From Gnetum montanum (Eukaryota; Streptophyta; Gnetopsida; Gnetales; Gnetaceae), in the NCBI GenBank assembly GCA_015680685.1, contig MNCI01022494.1, positions 1 through 62,000 on the forward strand: a DNA stretch of 62,000 nt, given 5' to 3'. Made by a program: the position numbers and the translations under genes. The notes below the pieces were generated by a model. The model saw nothing but the letters and a program-made list of their open reading frames with translations, did not search any database and was not told where the DNA came from. Positions 1-11,528 of the stretch are shown piece after piece (the stretch's first letter is position 1; each line of letters starts with the position of its first letter).

Positions 1-115
1 CTGAAAATAGGGAGGCAAAAATTAAATAGACAGTAATAAAAAAAAATTTAAAAGAAACACAAAAGGAAAATAAAGAAAAGGTTAAGAAACTGCCCTCCTT
101 CTAGTGCCAAAAAGG
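1..115 (-). mobile_element. Start of LTR-retrotransposon body (primer-binding site), continues off the left edge
   Basis: Read on the minus strand, the bases just after the LTR end at 116 contain TGGCACTAGAAGGAGGG (plus-strand 93-109). It begins with TGG, as primer-binding sites do, and lies a few bases past the LTR terminus. I could not name the priming tRNA with certainty. The rest of the element body would lie left of the window. This is inferred from position and motif; no coding part is visible. Confidence 0.45.
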
Positions 116-1399
116 TGTTGATGCGTAAAATTTGGACACGCGAACACCTGTGAAAACTCGTTTTAGGAGACTATCGCCTAAGGCACCTCCCGTATGGGTA
201 CAGAAACCCAGGAATAGTCTCAGCTGGAAAGGGTCATGTGACAATAATAATAATCATAATATTTTAAGCAAAATATTAAAAACTTAAATTTGATTTTATG
301 GAAATTCTATTAAATCTTGGAAAACATAGTAAAATAATTAAAAATCAAAATTAAATATTTGTGTGGTTTTTAAGTAAAATAAATGACAAAAAAAAAAAGA
401 TAAATTCAAATTAAAATTAAATTTTATTTGGTGCTCTAAACAGAAGAAAGATTCAGCCACCGTCTCCAGACAAAGATTAGATGCCCCAGAAGAGGCCCTG
501 ATCGCTGCTCAGTGTCAGCTACACCTATGATGGCAGCGACCTCCTCTGACTTAATCTTTTATATTCAGTCAAACAAAGTATACAGAAATCCTATATGTTG
601 TAGAAATAAAGGAAGATAAGATAAAACACCGAGACACAGTTTACGTGAAAATAAAGTTACGTACAAAACCCAAATTCAAGATAACCTCATATAAAAAAAA
701 CAAAAAAAATAAAAAGTAGATAGACGGTTGCCGCAATCAAATTATACTCAATAAACCAAAACTAAATTGCAAGGATCCATGAAATGGATAAATTGTTCAA
801 AATCAAAGCATAGATTCAGATAAAACGGAATTCAAAGATGGAATCCTTATTAGAGGAAAACCTCGAAAATTAAAGTAAACCGTCAAGATCCTCATTACTC
901 ATGCAAAGATCCGAACAAGGTGATCGGAACAAAAAATCCTACTCAAAGTCCTAATTCAAAAAGAACGATAAACATATTTCGCAATCAATTACAGGATTCA
1001 AAACGCGGACAGCAAAATAGAGATAAAAACCCAATCAACTGAATCAAAGAAAAACAAGGAACAGAGAAAGATGCTCTCAGAGAAAACAGGTGCTGCCCCC
1101 TCTGGCCTGAGAAACCCGTCCTCTGCACCTCCAGATCTCCTCTCAAGACTGCCTCTCCTCTCTTTATAGTAGCCCTGAGGAAGACAACCCTAACCCTAAA
1201 CCGCCAGCCGTCTTTACCACGTATTATTTTTGCTTTTTTCTGGATTTCTGTTTATTGGTCATTGCTGGTTTTTGCTCTTTTTCTCATATCGCTGCTGAAA
1301 AAAACAAAACAAAAACAAAACAGGATCATCCTTATGGGTGGAAGCTTGTTCGACGGTTTAAAATCTATTTTTTTTATGGGCCAACGAAGCCTACCAACA
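116..1399 (-). mobile_element. Probable LTR of a minus-strand LTR retrotransposon
   Basis: The segment is bounded by TGTTG at 116-120 and CAACA at 1395-1399, a 5-bp terminal inverted repeat, and is followed on its minus-strand 3' side by a PBS-like motif. On the minus strand a TATA-type box (about 1162-1170) precedes a GA-rich leader, and an AATAAA lies further along (about 424-429), as expected for U3-R-U5. The length of about 1.28 kb is ordinary for a plant LTR. A telo-box-like AACCCTAA occurs near 1190. The alternative is a promoter and leader of a cellular gene off the left edge. The matching LTR is not in the window, so a target duplication cannot be tested. Confidence 0.5.
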
Positions 1400-2646
1400 C
1401 ATGAACAATGGCCATGTGCAAGCTCATGACGCTCTATTTTTAAATTTTAAATTTTATATTTTTATTTTATATATATATATTTTTTATTAAACTCGTTCAA
1501 ACAAGGCCCTATGCCTAGCATGAGTGAGGTTGGCCTCAACAGACACATAGTTCAATTGGTTATAGCTTATGGCTTATGGTTGTGCAAATTATAAGTTCAT
1601 TTCCAAGGAGGTGTGCCAAGACATGTGCCTAAGATACATATGCTAAACTAGTTACCAATGAAATGCAATTCAAGTGATTAGTTCATTGTCTAACAAAGAT
1701 CTACATGCAAAGATCAAGTGGTAAGACTCTTAATTGGGTTTAATTCTGGTAGGCAATATTGAGTTATAAAGTTCTAATTGGACAATATATCTTGGGGTAT
1801 ACCTATATTACGATTGTTTCAGGGTTCCAACATCCTTCTCCCCACTTAACAAATAGTTTTAGGATCAACATCCCTAAATGGCTTTGGGATCTAAGAAACC
1901 CCTAAAATGGCATGGTCGTAGAAAAATGTGGATGATGCATATTCACTTAGTTGTAACATATAGTTTATGGTTGTACATATTACAAGTTCAATTTGAAGAG
2001 GGTATGCAAAGACATATGCCCCTCAAGCAAGGTAAAAGTATCATCATCATCCTAACCTTGTCCCAACAAAATGGGGTTCATCAAGGTAAAATTACATATT
2101 CTTAAAATAAAACTTAAGTAACATAATGGTTCCTTAAATACAATTCAAACAAGAAACTTTGTAACATAATAGTTCCTAAATACAACTTGATCTCACAACA
2201 TTTTATATACACTTACTAATTAAATTATGCTCTCATTTAAACTATATGTTCTTTAGCTCACTTAATTAGAGCATGTGGCTTGTTGTTTCAAAATTACAAG
2301 TTTGGGTGTTGGACCTTCAAATTTACAAGTTTGATTATAAGATATACGCTAATAAGATATATCATCATAATTTGTTTAGGTTCTACAAAAGTATTGTATT
2401 AGTTATAACTCAAATGCCTCATTAGAAGATCCAATATTGAATCCAACAAAAGAAACTCGCAATTCAATTCAAATAGAGAAACACTGAAGGGTTACACACA
2501 AACAAATTTTTGTTAATCATAGTTACTCTTTTGAGGGGACCATCATTTAGAGTGATGCTAAGGTGTTTATTTGTGAAATAGTAAGACCATGGTTCATGCC
2601 TAAGTACAATCATTCAATAGATGTTAATTTTTCCCTCATGTGCTAG
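1400..2646. other. Gene-poor AT-rich spacer with diverged SINE-like repeats
   Basis: No gene is visible. Two diverged copies of a roughly 90-bp segment lie near 1550-1640 and 1945-2035 (shared core TTATGGTTGT followed by an AAGTTCA motif). A plus-strand copy of the window's main SINE-like family lies at about 1700-1840, recognisable by AAGTGGTAAGACTCTT and the tail about ATATCTTGGGGT..TTCCAACA. Confidence 0.5.
1700..1840 (+). repeat. SINE-like element, family 1 (diverged)
   Basis: It has the same layout as the other family-1 copies: a tRNA-like head with an A-box-like segment (AAGTGGTAAGACTCTT), a B-box-like GGGTTTAATTCTGG, then a body reading ATTGAGTTATAAAGTTCTAA and a 3' part ending in TTCCAACATCC. 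It is moderately decayed and has no clear target duplication. Confidence 0.5.
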
Positions 2647-2651
2647 CCCTC

Positions 2652-3572
2652 TGATGAGTCATGGTCTGTTAGGCCCAGTTATCGAAGCCCTATTATCGGA
2701 GCCCTAGTTTGATAGGCCCCAATATCAGGGCTGCGTTAACTAGGCCGCATATACAGGGCCCTGTATACGCAGCCCCGTCGATGCATCCATCCATGGGTCG
2801 ACGCGGCCCCGTTTATGCAAAGTCTATTTTTAGCTATAAATAAGCACGCACTTGCTGCACTTAGGCATCTTAGGAATTAGTTGTAGACATACTCTTGCAG
2901 TTTGTTCCCGCAAGAGTTAGAATATTTTCCCAGTGCATGCCCACAGTGTGATGCTTGTAATTGTACGGAACCTTTATTCGAGTGTGACATACTTCGACAC
3001 ACACATGATCGGCAATAAAGATCGAGATTACTTCATCATTGCAGCATTCACTTAGTTTAATTATTTAATTATTATTGTTATTTATTGTTTTCTTAGTTAA
3101 TATTTCTTTACTATCATTTACTATTCTTGTTGTTAACTGTGGAATGAGTACGACTTAATCACGAGCATTTAAGTGTGACTACTTGGTAACCTAGTAGCGT
3201 ACCTAGGATCTACGCTTGGTAATCCCAGTAGTGGTCGTGCACGAGGTCCAAGATGTGTCCAGATGATTAAGGAACGGTTGCTCATCGCACTTAGGCTAGC
3301 TTAGACTTCATTTCCTATTGCTTATTAGTTTAATTAAGATTATTTTCCATTGTCTCTAGGAGTAGCATTAGTTTAGGATCACATCATATGCCTCACTCTG
3401 GACTAAACCATACGTGACAAAGCAAATACTAGTCCAGGTGGGAAGACAGCGAACTGCGATCAACGTGTAATGATCTAGATACAACAACTAGCCTGTCCAC
3501 GGAGTTCGACCGGATCGTGCGTGAACGCTAGTATTCGTATGGTTGAGTGTAGGGGTACCTCGCCACTCATCA
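2652..3572 (+). mobile_element. Solo LTR of the TGATGAG family, copy 1
   Basis: The 921-bp element begins TGATGAG and ends CTCATCA, a perfect 7-bp terminal inverted repeat. It is flanked by the 5-bp target duplication CCCTC (2647-2651 and 3573-3577). A TATA box (CTATAAATAAG, about 2834) and an AATAAAG signal (about 3015) mark U3 and R. The last 60 bases, with GGTACCTCGCCACTCATCA, are shared with the other copies. U3 holds direct and inverted TATCGRAGCCC-type units and the perfect 18-bp palindrome TATACAGGGCCCTGTATA (2750-2767). No internal domain lies next to it, so it is a solo LTR. Confidence 0.92.
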
Positions 3573-3577
3573 CCCTC

Positions 3578-3894
3578 TCAAGATTTCATTTGGTGGAAAG
3601 TAATATCATTCTTACATGTCAACTCCACCTTGGAAAAGATTGTTGCAATCAATGTCAAATTAAAATCAAATAATAAAATGCCCTTATTTACCATGAGTTT
3701 CTCACCACAATTGTATGTAAATGGGTTACAATGGTAAGTTATAGTGTTGTTGACATGATGTTTGTTATATGCAATGGCAACTTATGTGTAGAAGCCTTTA
3801 TTCTTTAACCTGTACTAAAGAGAAAGTTTAAGAATTATGGTAGATTACAAGTCATAGAAGAATTCAGTTGGCATGGTTGTCTTTGAAAAAAAGC
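3578..3894. other. Spacer between solo LTR and chromovirus remnant
   Basis: AT-rich sequence without a recognisable gene. Given its position it may belong to the same decayed chromovirus as the integrase remnant downstream, but I could not align it to a known domain. Confidence 0.3.
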
Positions 3895-4358
3895 ACAAAA
3901 TCATATGCAACAACAACTTGATAAGAAACAAAGACCAATGGAATTCAAGATACAGGATTGGATTTTGCTTAAGATGGATTATGTTAATTAGTTTAGGTGG
4001 AACACAGGGGTGAGTTCGCAATTATTGAGATTTGATGGCATATTTCGGGTGTTCGCCCAGATTAATTAGTTGGCCTACAAAATCAAGCTACTTACATATA
4101 TGGAAAAGGTGCACCTAGTTTTCATATTAATATGTTGAAAATGTTTAATCCAGAAAATATTGATCCAAAACCAATGAACCATCATGGGCCACCATACATT
4201 GAGGCTATTAAGGAATGTTGAACTTCTATCCTTAGAAATTTCTACATAATTGTTTTCAAGCAACAACATCAAATGGAATTTCTTGTGCATTGGCAAAGCA
4301 CTTCATTTGCAAAGGACACTTGGGAGGATTGGCTTTCTCTCAAACAAAAGAATCCCTT
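3895..4358 (+). pseudogene. Chromovirus (Ty3-type) integrase C-terminus and chromodomain remnant
   Basis: Conceptual translation, with frameshifts and stops, gives the C-terminal series of a chromoviral integrase in the right order. From about 3905 comes QLDKKQRPMEF..DWILLKM. Next is the GPY/F-type segment RFDGIFRVFAQIN near 4030-4068, then AYKIKL..YMEKVH and FHINMLK. Then comes a chromodomain-like stretch MEFLVHWQ followed by TWEDWLSLKQKNP (about 4270-4355). Chromodomains at the integrase end are the hallmark of chromoviruses. The copy is broken by several stops and at least one frame change and is surely inactive. Protease, RT and RNase H are not seen upstream. The solo LTR at 2652-3572 need not be related. 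Confidence 0.7.
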
Positions 4359-4370
4359 GATATAATACTT

Positions 4371-4445
4371 TTGTGTTTTATATGCTTTTGTGCTTTTTCT
4401 AAATACTGTTGTGTTTTATATGCTTTTGTGCTTTTTCTAAACACA
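4371..4445. repeat. 38-bp tandem duplication
   Basis: Two adjacent copies of about 38 bp, each beginning TTGTGTTTTATATGC and ending GCTTTTTCTAAA (starts at 4371 and 4409), lie immediately 3' of the chromodomain remnant. They may be part of that element's 3' untranslated region. Confidence 0.8.
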
Positions 4446-7400
4446 ACCATGCTAATGATGGGTGGCTAAGTGGTTAGCTCTATGTCTTGTTAGGCAAAAA
4501 GTTGCCAAACTTAAAACATTGTTAGATTCCTTCATAATTTTTCTACTATTTCATGTTAGCTCTATGTCTTAAGGTGTACTTATGATCAAATTCACTACAT
4601 TCCTTCATTATTTTTCTACTATATCATGTTGGCTATATATCTTAAAATATACCTATGATCAAATTATTTCGAATTCCGACATGCCCCAAAAACTTACATG
4701 AGAAGCCTTTTTTTCTTTAATCCATACTAAATAGAAAGTTCAAAAATTAAGGTAAATTACAAGCTATAGAAGAATATTAAAGGTAACAAGGTAATTATAG
4801 ATGGAGAGAGGTGAACTTTAGAAGTGTGGCCACGTCCTATCAATCAAAAAAGTTATTGCTTTATGCGAGTAAGGGTAGGGTATCTCTGTAATATCATTAA
4901 ACTTTAGACTATTAAATATAACTTTCCTTGTAAAAATAATGATGTAACCTTTAGACTAAACATCTAAATGATATCAAGTGCACGCGTATGTCTTGTATTG
5001 CACAGTTGCTCGAGTCACTTATCATTCAGTGATATATCAAATCAATTCGCTGCTTGGTCAATAAAATTATTAACAAAGAGGAGAAAAATAATGATGCACT
5101 TTTTATATTCCATGTTATTTAAAATCCATATGTTAACGGGAAAAACTTGCACTCATGATTAGTTTCGTACACTTACCAGTAAAAAAAAATCCTTTGTCGG
5201 AATGATTCTACTCTACATACTCCCGTTGCTGACAGGCCTGTTAAATCCAATAACACTCCTTAACATATTTCCAGTGTTAAATAAATTACAAGTGACCATG
5301 AAAATCTATTCATATAATCTTGCAATCTAGGACTTCTGGACTTTGGTGTGAACTGTCAAATCTTTAAAACCCAGTAATACTGTACTTTCAGAAACGCTCT
5401 TGCTCATTGTCGTCCTATTAGCAGGCACAGTTCCCTTTCCAGTATTTCTCATCATTTCGTATTATTGAGATCTGCAATATATTTTCCATGAAACTTTGTA
5501 AGAAGCAGTTGTCTATTTGTTTGTTTTTTTCGTTTTTCACCTTACCCAACAAAATGAAGATGATCTTATCCAACAAAGTGATCCTTGAATACAAGGCAAG
5601 TAGTAGCAATATTGTCATTTTCCAATATAATTGCTGTTCTATTGATACAGCGGCAGAAAGAATTTCAGTTTATACTGACAGGATGAACATGTACGTCATT
5701 TAACTATTCCCAAGTTTTCTAAGAAGACAAATAGCCAATCCGTGCAAAATTGTTTCAACCCAAATTCTCAGATGGATTGTGATATACGCTCACGTTTTAC
5801 GAAACAGTAATTGCTAACCGTCCTTTTTACGCAATTCTGTCATCCTTCTGCCCGGATGTTTTCGTTCGAGTACTGTATTACATTGAGTAAAACTTCAATT
5901 TCCAATTAGGTTGGGGAAAGTCTTTTCCATCTGCTAAAAGAAGTTACTGGTTACTGGTTGGGAGTGGAAAATTTCCCCCAGCCTGCTAGGATAATCATTG
6001 CTTGACACTAACTTTGGTCGAGAATTTAAATTGAAAAACAAAAAAAATCTCCCTTTATGCTTGATGTTTAAAATTTCCCATCAGCTACAACGTAAGTTCC
6101 AGCTTTAGAAGTGGAAAATTTTTCACAATTCCTACCTACCTGCTAAATAATCATTGCTTCAAACTCACACTTTTCTTCTCGAGAATCCAAAAAGAAATCT
6201 CCCCTTTTACTTGATGTGCAAGATTTCCGTCACAGGATCTATTTCCTTTGTATCGAAGTTATTCTACAATTTTGTACTAAACCCACCTTTGGAATCAGGC
6301 TCCTTTATATTTTGTTGGTCTTTATCAATCTCATGATAACGTAAAAACCATTTATCACAATTGTCTATTTAAATACGCTGTTGTTAGAGAAAGTCCCTTG
6401 TATTTGAAAGGTCCTACTTCTAGAATGAAGGCATCAGTGACATAAGCATGCTTAGGAAAATCAAGCTAAGATTAATCTAAAATAACCACAAAAGTAGCTT
6501 TTATTGGCAGTGAATTATGAATCACAGCATTGGTTCCACTTAACTCACGAGCCAGTACTGCAAGACATGACAGAATAACCTCTTTTAAAAAGGTTAAAAA
6601 CAATTAGTTACCCAATTGAACAACGCGACAAATAGTGACTTTCTTGATGCAATCTTTTTGCAGTGAATAGAACACTGAAATTTCAGTCCCTCAGGTTGTC
6701 CACCTTGTTATACAAAAATACTTTACTGAAGCAACTCCGGCACCAGATTTGCATCCAGGGAAAAGGTCATACTCGACCCAAATAACTTTAAACCACGTGC
6801 ACCCCTGCAATATGCAAAATTTTAAAGTTCGCATCTTAAAATCAAATACTAGAATTGCAGTCTGCACATGGAAGATTTAACGAATAGCCCATTGGCATAA
6901 CGTTATTGGTTGGGACACTACATTACAGCACTTGTTAAATTGTTTCATATTTGCTCAAAATTAACAAATAACTTTGAATCAAGTTTTTGAATACCATTAC
7001 ATGTATACACCTGTCTAATAGATCCTCAGTGGCTTAGGACGTGAATAAAGCTTCCAGTTTCCAATGCATTAAAAACTTTAACGATAAAGCAAAATCCATT
7101 AGTATTGTGGAAATTTTCATGTCATCTGGAGCTTGGATGCCATTGTGAACCGTAGCTTTCCATACCATAAAATGCCACGGTGAAACAGAAAATTTGCAAA
7201 TAAAACTCATAGTTATCCCAGCTCATTAGGTCGCAGGTATTGCAACAATGTTGCTTCTCATATATTTTGCACTACAATTTTTTTCTTTTGTTTTAGCCCA
7301 AATGCTTGCTTCAGTTTCCTGGAAACAGATTATAGGAACATTGATGAAAATATATGAAAATCAGAGACTTCCAATTACGATTTCAAGATGATGCATCATA

Positions 7401-7560
7401 ACTAATGATGAACATTCTTCCTTCAAAAAGCCTCAGTGATATACAATTTTTTTATATCTATAATCACCATCTTCTTGTACAGCTTCTTGGAAGACATTTG
7501 TTGCATTGATTGCTATAATGTAATCTATCTGATTTTTATATAATACTAAATAATAAGATA
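4446..7560. other. Intergenic DNA, no gene seen
   Basis: Mostly AT-rich DNA. A SINE-like head (GGTGGCTAAGTGGTTAGCTC) lies near 4461-4480. Around 5960-6240 there is an old tandem duplication of about 146 bp: GTGGAAAATTT occurs at about 5966 and 6112, each followed by ATAATCATTGCTT and a TCGAGAAT segment. The right end, from about 6400, precedes the 3' side of the DUF3527 gene. None of the short open frames here resembles a known protein. Confidence 0.5.
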
Positions 7561-7663
7561 CAGCTCCAAAAAAATTAATTTGGAGGATGGGGACTTCATT
7601 TGACAGGATTAACTGCTGCCAAACTAAAAGGTGGCAGAGGATGAAGGCAACATTTTGTGCATA

Positions 7664-10600
7664 TTACACTCTCCCAAATGGAGAAAGGGGAGGATCAGGA
7701 ACACAGTGCATAGAATAAATATCATGGCTTCGATTTGCAGGAAGCAGGAAATCATCTTGTGGAGTACAGATTTCTTGGCTTAATGTCCTTGCTTCCTTCG
7801 ACACTGGGGCATTTACCAATGCAGAGTAAGCTTCCTCTATGTCAAGTTCTTTCACAGACATTAATGGGTCTCTGCTGTGCAGCATGGCCACCCCTATTGA
7901 AAATGCTTGCAAAGCAGAAAGTGGCTCCTGGAAACTAAGAAGATAGAGTCCATCATGGACTATCGTCAAGCTCAACACAGGTTTGTTTAATTGTGTTCCC
8001 TGCATTTTAAATTTCTTAAATAATGAGAAAAATTTCCAACACCAACTATAATATCATGATCAGTATGGCAAAAAATATAAGTGTAGCAATGCGAATGCAT
8101 ACCTGAATATATAATTCATATGGATGAAAGTTTTCGGCATCAACATTATCCTCTCGTGGGTTGTTCTTAGGAGGATGATTATCAATGACTGTCAACGGGC
8201 AGCCAATATCCCAACCACCACAATCACATTCCCCACCAGATTTCCACCTCTCAATAAGAGATGAAGGACCAACTGATCCGGGCAACGGTAAGCCATGTAT
8301 TCCTGCTGGAATAAGAACAGATACACTTGTATTCATACTGATGCTAGAACTTTCTAAACCACCGTCACTCGATAAGCCTCTCTCTGGACTTGAATTAGCT
8401 TTTCTGAAAGAATGAAAATGGTTGTCGTAACTCAATCCAGATAAAGTTCCTGAACTATCACTGTCAGTTTCAGATGCTGACACACCTGAGATTTTCTCAA
8501 GAAACTTGAGACCCCACCCACCAGTTCTATTTAAGACCATATTCTCTATAGGCCCACTCTTCACACTCTCTCTTCGTTCAAGTGGTACTTGAACACTTAT
8601 AGCTGCTAGTTCAAGATGAGTATGAAAAGAACTGGATGAAAGTAAATTGAGATCCAGGCTATCAAGGTCTAAAGCTCTGGCCTCGTGAGTCTTTTTAGAT
8701 CCCGAACTTATTGACGATGGATGACATGATTCACTGAAACTCTGCCTCAAAGGAAACCTTGAACCATCTGCTTCTCTTTTCTGAGTGTATCTTGAAGCCA
8801 TCAAGCTTTCAGAATTTGAAACTGAACATTTTTCACCTCTTGCTAAAACTGGGAAGGCTTCAGGCACAGAAACATCCGAAGCAGAATCCCTTTTGCAACT
8901 CATATGAAAAGGAAAGTAAACCTTGTTGTTGTCCATGCATTCCATGGATGGATGTTCATGAGCATTTCTTTTGCTTATTCCTGACAAAACAAACTCCGTT
9001 TCAACTACATGGTCTAAACTGCCAGATTTATTCAACTTGGCAGTCAATAGACTGGATACCCTCATCATTCCAACAAATGCAGGCATGCTGAAATCTTTTT
9101 TCCCCCAAGTCACCCAACCTGGCTTCTGCTTTTTCTTATTCTGACTTCGGCCTGAATGAAAAGAGTATATCCAGTCAAAGTTTCCTCCTTCAGACTTATC
9201 TATCTTCCAAGTTTTAGCTGCAAACACTTCCTCAGAATCGTTAAGAGAACAGGTAAAGTAAGGTAAACCAGATTTGTACATAAAGTGCAACAGTCCCTGT
9301 GATACCCCTGAATTGGCTGGTCGAGCTTGTGCATTTGATGCTATATCAAGTTTAGGATCAAAAAGTTTCCTTGAAATGCCTTCCTTTCTATGGACAGGAG
9401 ATCTGCATCTTGGGTTAGGAGAGAAATTCTGGTTTTCTGTTGTCTTTGCACCGTGACAATCAGAAGCCGACATCCTCACACTAGTATTCCTATGGCATTC
9501 TGCAGCAAAGCCATCTACCACAGACTGTTCAAAGTGTACTTCCTTCCTAAGCTTGGCCTTTGGAAGCCTAATACCAGGATGGTATGAGCTAGAGTTCACA
9601 GGTACAGGAGACCAATTACTTCTCTGCTTTTCCTTGGATTTGACCAAAGGATCAATCCACCTTCTCAAGGGGCTGACTGAAGGCTTCTTACAAAATTTGC
9701 AGCTGCCTCTCTGCACATAATGCTGACAGGAGTGACCCTCTGGCCTGACAGAGAAGGACTTAGCAGTTCCGAAGGAAACATCAGCCTCACCAGTCAAAGA
9801 ATTTGCTGCAATGCAGAAACTCTTGGATCTCCTCTTGGTACTATTCCTGAAGTCAAGGAAAGCTTCACCTGCAACTGCTGTTTTCTCTATCTGCCGAGAA
9901 GGATGGACTGGATTAATAGGAGGCTTCGAGGCAACATTCTTAGCCTCTTGGTCTCCCAGATTGTTGGCCTTCTCCTGAAAAGAATGCTTCGGTGAAGGAG
10001 AAACTTGCCTCCCCAAAGTACCCACAGGATTCTCTGGCAATGCCTCTTCCACAGAATTCTGGGGAAAGGATCTGCCATCACTGGATATAAAATCATTTGA
10101 AATGGAAGGATCAATAACAATATTGACATTTGTAGAGGCGCAGACACCCCTAGAAATACTCTCACCGTTTGTAGAGGAGCAGACACCCCTAGAAATACCG
10201 TCACCATGAAACTGAAGATCCTGAGAAGGCTCGAAACAGAGATCAGAGGTAGATTTTGCAAAATGGTGAGTAGGGTACTCCAAATTAATCGACATTTCCG
10301 AGCATGTTTCTGGGGAGGCTTCTCCTGCAGAGAAGAAAGAAGGGCTCTCACTGCCAAGCCTCTGCTGCTCTTTTGGAAGAACCCCAGAAGCCAGACCAGT
10401 CTCCTCTGCTGCTTTGGTGTCGTCAAGTTCATTTTCCTTGACAGTCCCCAGAAGGGAAGAAGACGAAGCACATTCCAGAGAATCATGCTCTGGAATGTGA
10501 ATTTCCTTGGCGGCAAATATGTCATCTTGAGCTCTTGGACTGAGCATCTGATTCTTCAGAATCTTTCCCTGGAAAAGCCTGAAATCCAGATACTCGTTGC

Positions 10601-11528
10601 TTGCAAAATCTCTGTCTCCACTCTTCTGCTGCTGCTGCTGCCGCTGCATCTGAGCTTGTCTCAAAGCTTCTGCATGATGATTTCTGGTGGGGGAAGGAGA
10701 GGAGTAGCTCTGGTAAGGGGTCCTCAGCTGCTGCTGCTGGTGAACATAACTGCTGGAATTGGATGAATGAAAAGGGGAAGTTTCTCTTTTTGCACAGTTG
10801 CTGGATTCACTTCTGCAGGAGAAGGACGAAGAACCCATGGTGGACAAAGAGGATGAAGTATCACTGCTTCCAGAAGATGAAGAATGATTGTTTCTTTTTT
10901 TGCTGCAGTTTGCCTTGACACTGTTGCTGCGACTGTTGCTCCACTTCTCGAGAAGGCTCCAATCCAGCACCCCAAAACGCAGAGCTCGATCCTGGAACGA
11001 ATCCTCTTTCTCCACACGCTGAAGAAAATCAGGCAGATTTGACATGTTATGGATCACATCTCCGCTTAAAACTTTCCTCTCTTTTGGGTTGCTGCTGCTG
11101 CCATGGGAGCGCTTCTTGGAGAGCTCAGGATGATTACGTCTGTGGTCTCTGGATGACGATGCTGCCTGCTTTGCAGAATCCTGAACAGAATCAAGTGGGC
11201 AGCTATGGCTGACTGATTCATCTGAGCATTTGAATTTTCTGTCCGGGTTTCTGCTCTGAAACTTGGCCTGGCATCTGTCCCTGTGATCCAGCAGTGCGGA
11301 TGATCTCAGATCCAGGAAGCCTTCATGACCCAGATCAAACTGAGACAAGATCTGTTGCTTTTTCAGGTTCTCGGTAGGATTAACGTAACGGTCATCGATT
11401 AGCCACTTTGAAACGTCTGCTGTTGCTGCTGCTGCAGTCTCTTTCTCACTGAGCTTTTTGGTACCAGACTTCCTTGAAGCCGACCTCATTTTTCTATCCA
11501 GCCCGTGTAGTTGGTGACTATGCCCCAT
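7664..11528 (-). CDS. DUF3527 domain protein (two exons, 1253 aa)
   Basis: The model is complement(join(7664..7999, 8103..11528)). Exon 1 ends ..ELYIQ at a CAG|GTATGC donor, and exon 2 starts GTQLNKPVLSL after a TGCAG acceptor, in phase 0. The protein has an N-terminal half rich in Ser and low complexity, with a Ser-rich stretch (about 200-260) and a Gln run (about 293-302). The C-terminal half (from about residue 755, LPYFTCSLNDSEEV) is a plant DUF3527 domain. It includes the conserved CDCGGWDIGCPLTV motif, a PYELYIQ segment and the exon-2 part VHDGLYLLSFQEPLSALQAF. The biochemical function of DUF3527 proteins is not established to my knowledge. No signal peptide is evident. The ATG at 11528 has no better in-frame start nearby. 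A 5'UTR intron is possible, with an acceptor-like TTGGCAG at about 11632. The neighbours do not suggest a function. Confidence 0.9.

Noticed and set aside
1188-1200. Telomere-like AACCCTAACCCTAAAC
   Set aside because: Only two units. It is better read as a telo-box in a promoter or LTR than as an interstitial telomere.
9887-10525. 212-codon minus-strand and 186-codon plus-strand frames inside the DUF3527 exon
   Set aside because: They overlap the DUF3527 coding frame in other frames, show no domain and start at arbitrary codons.
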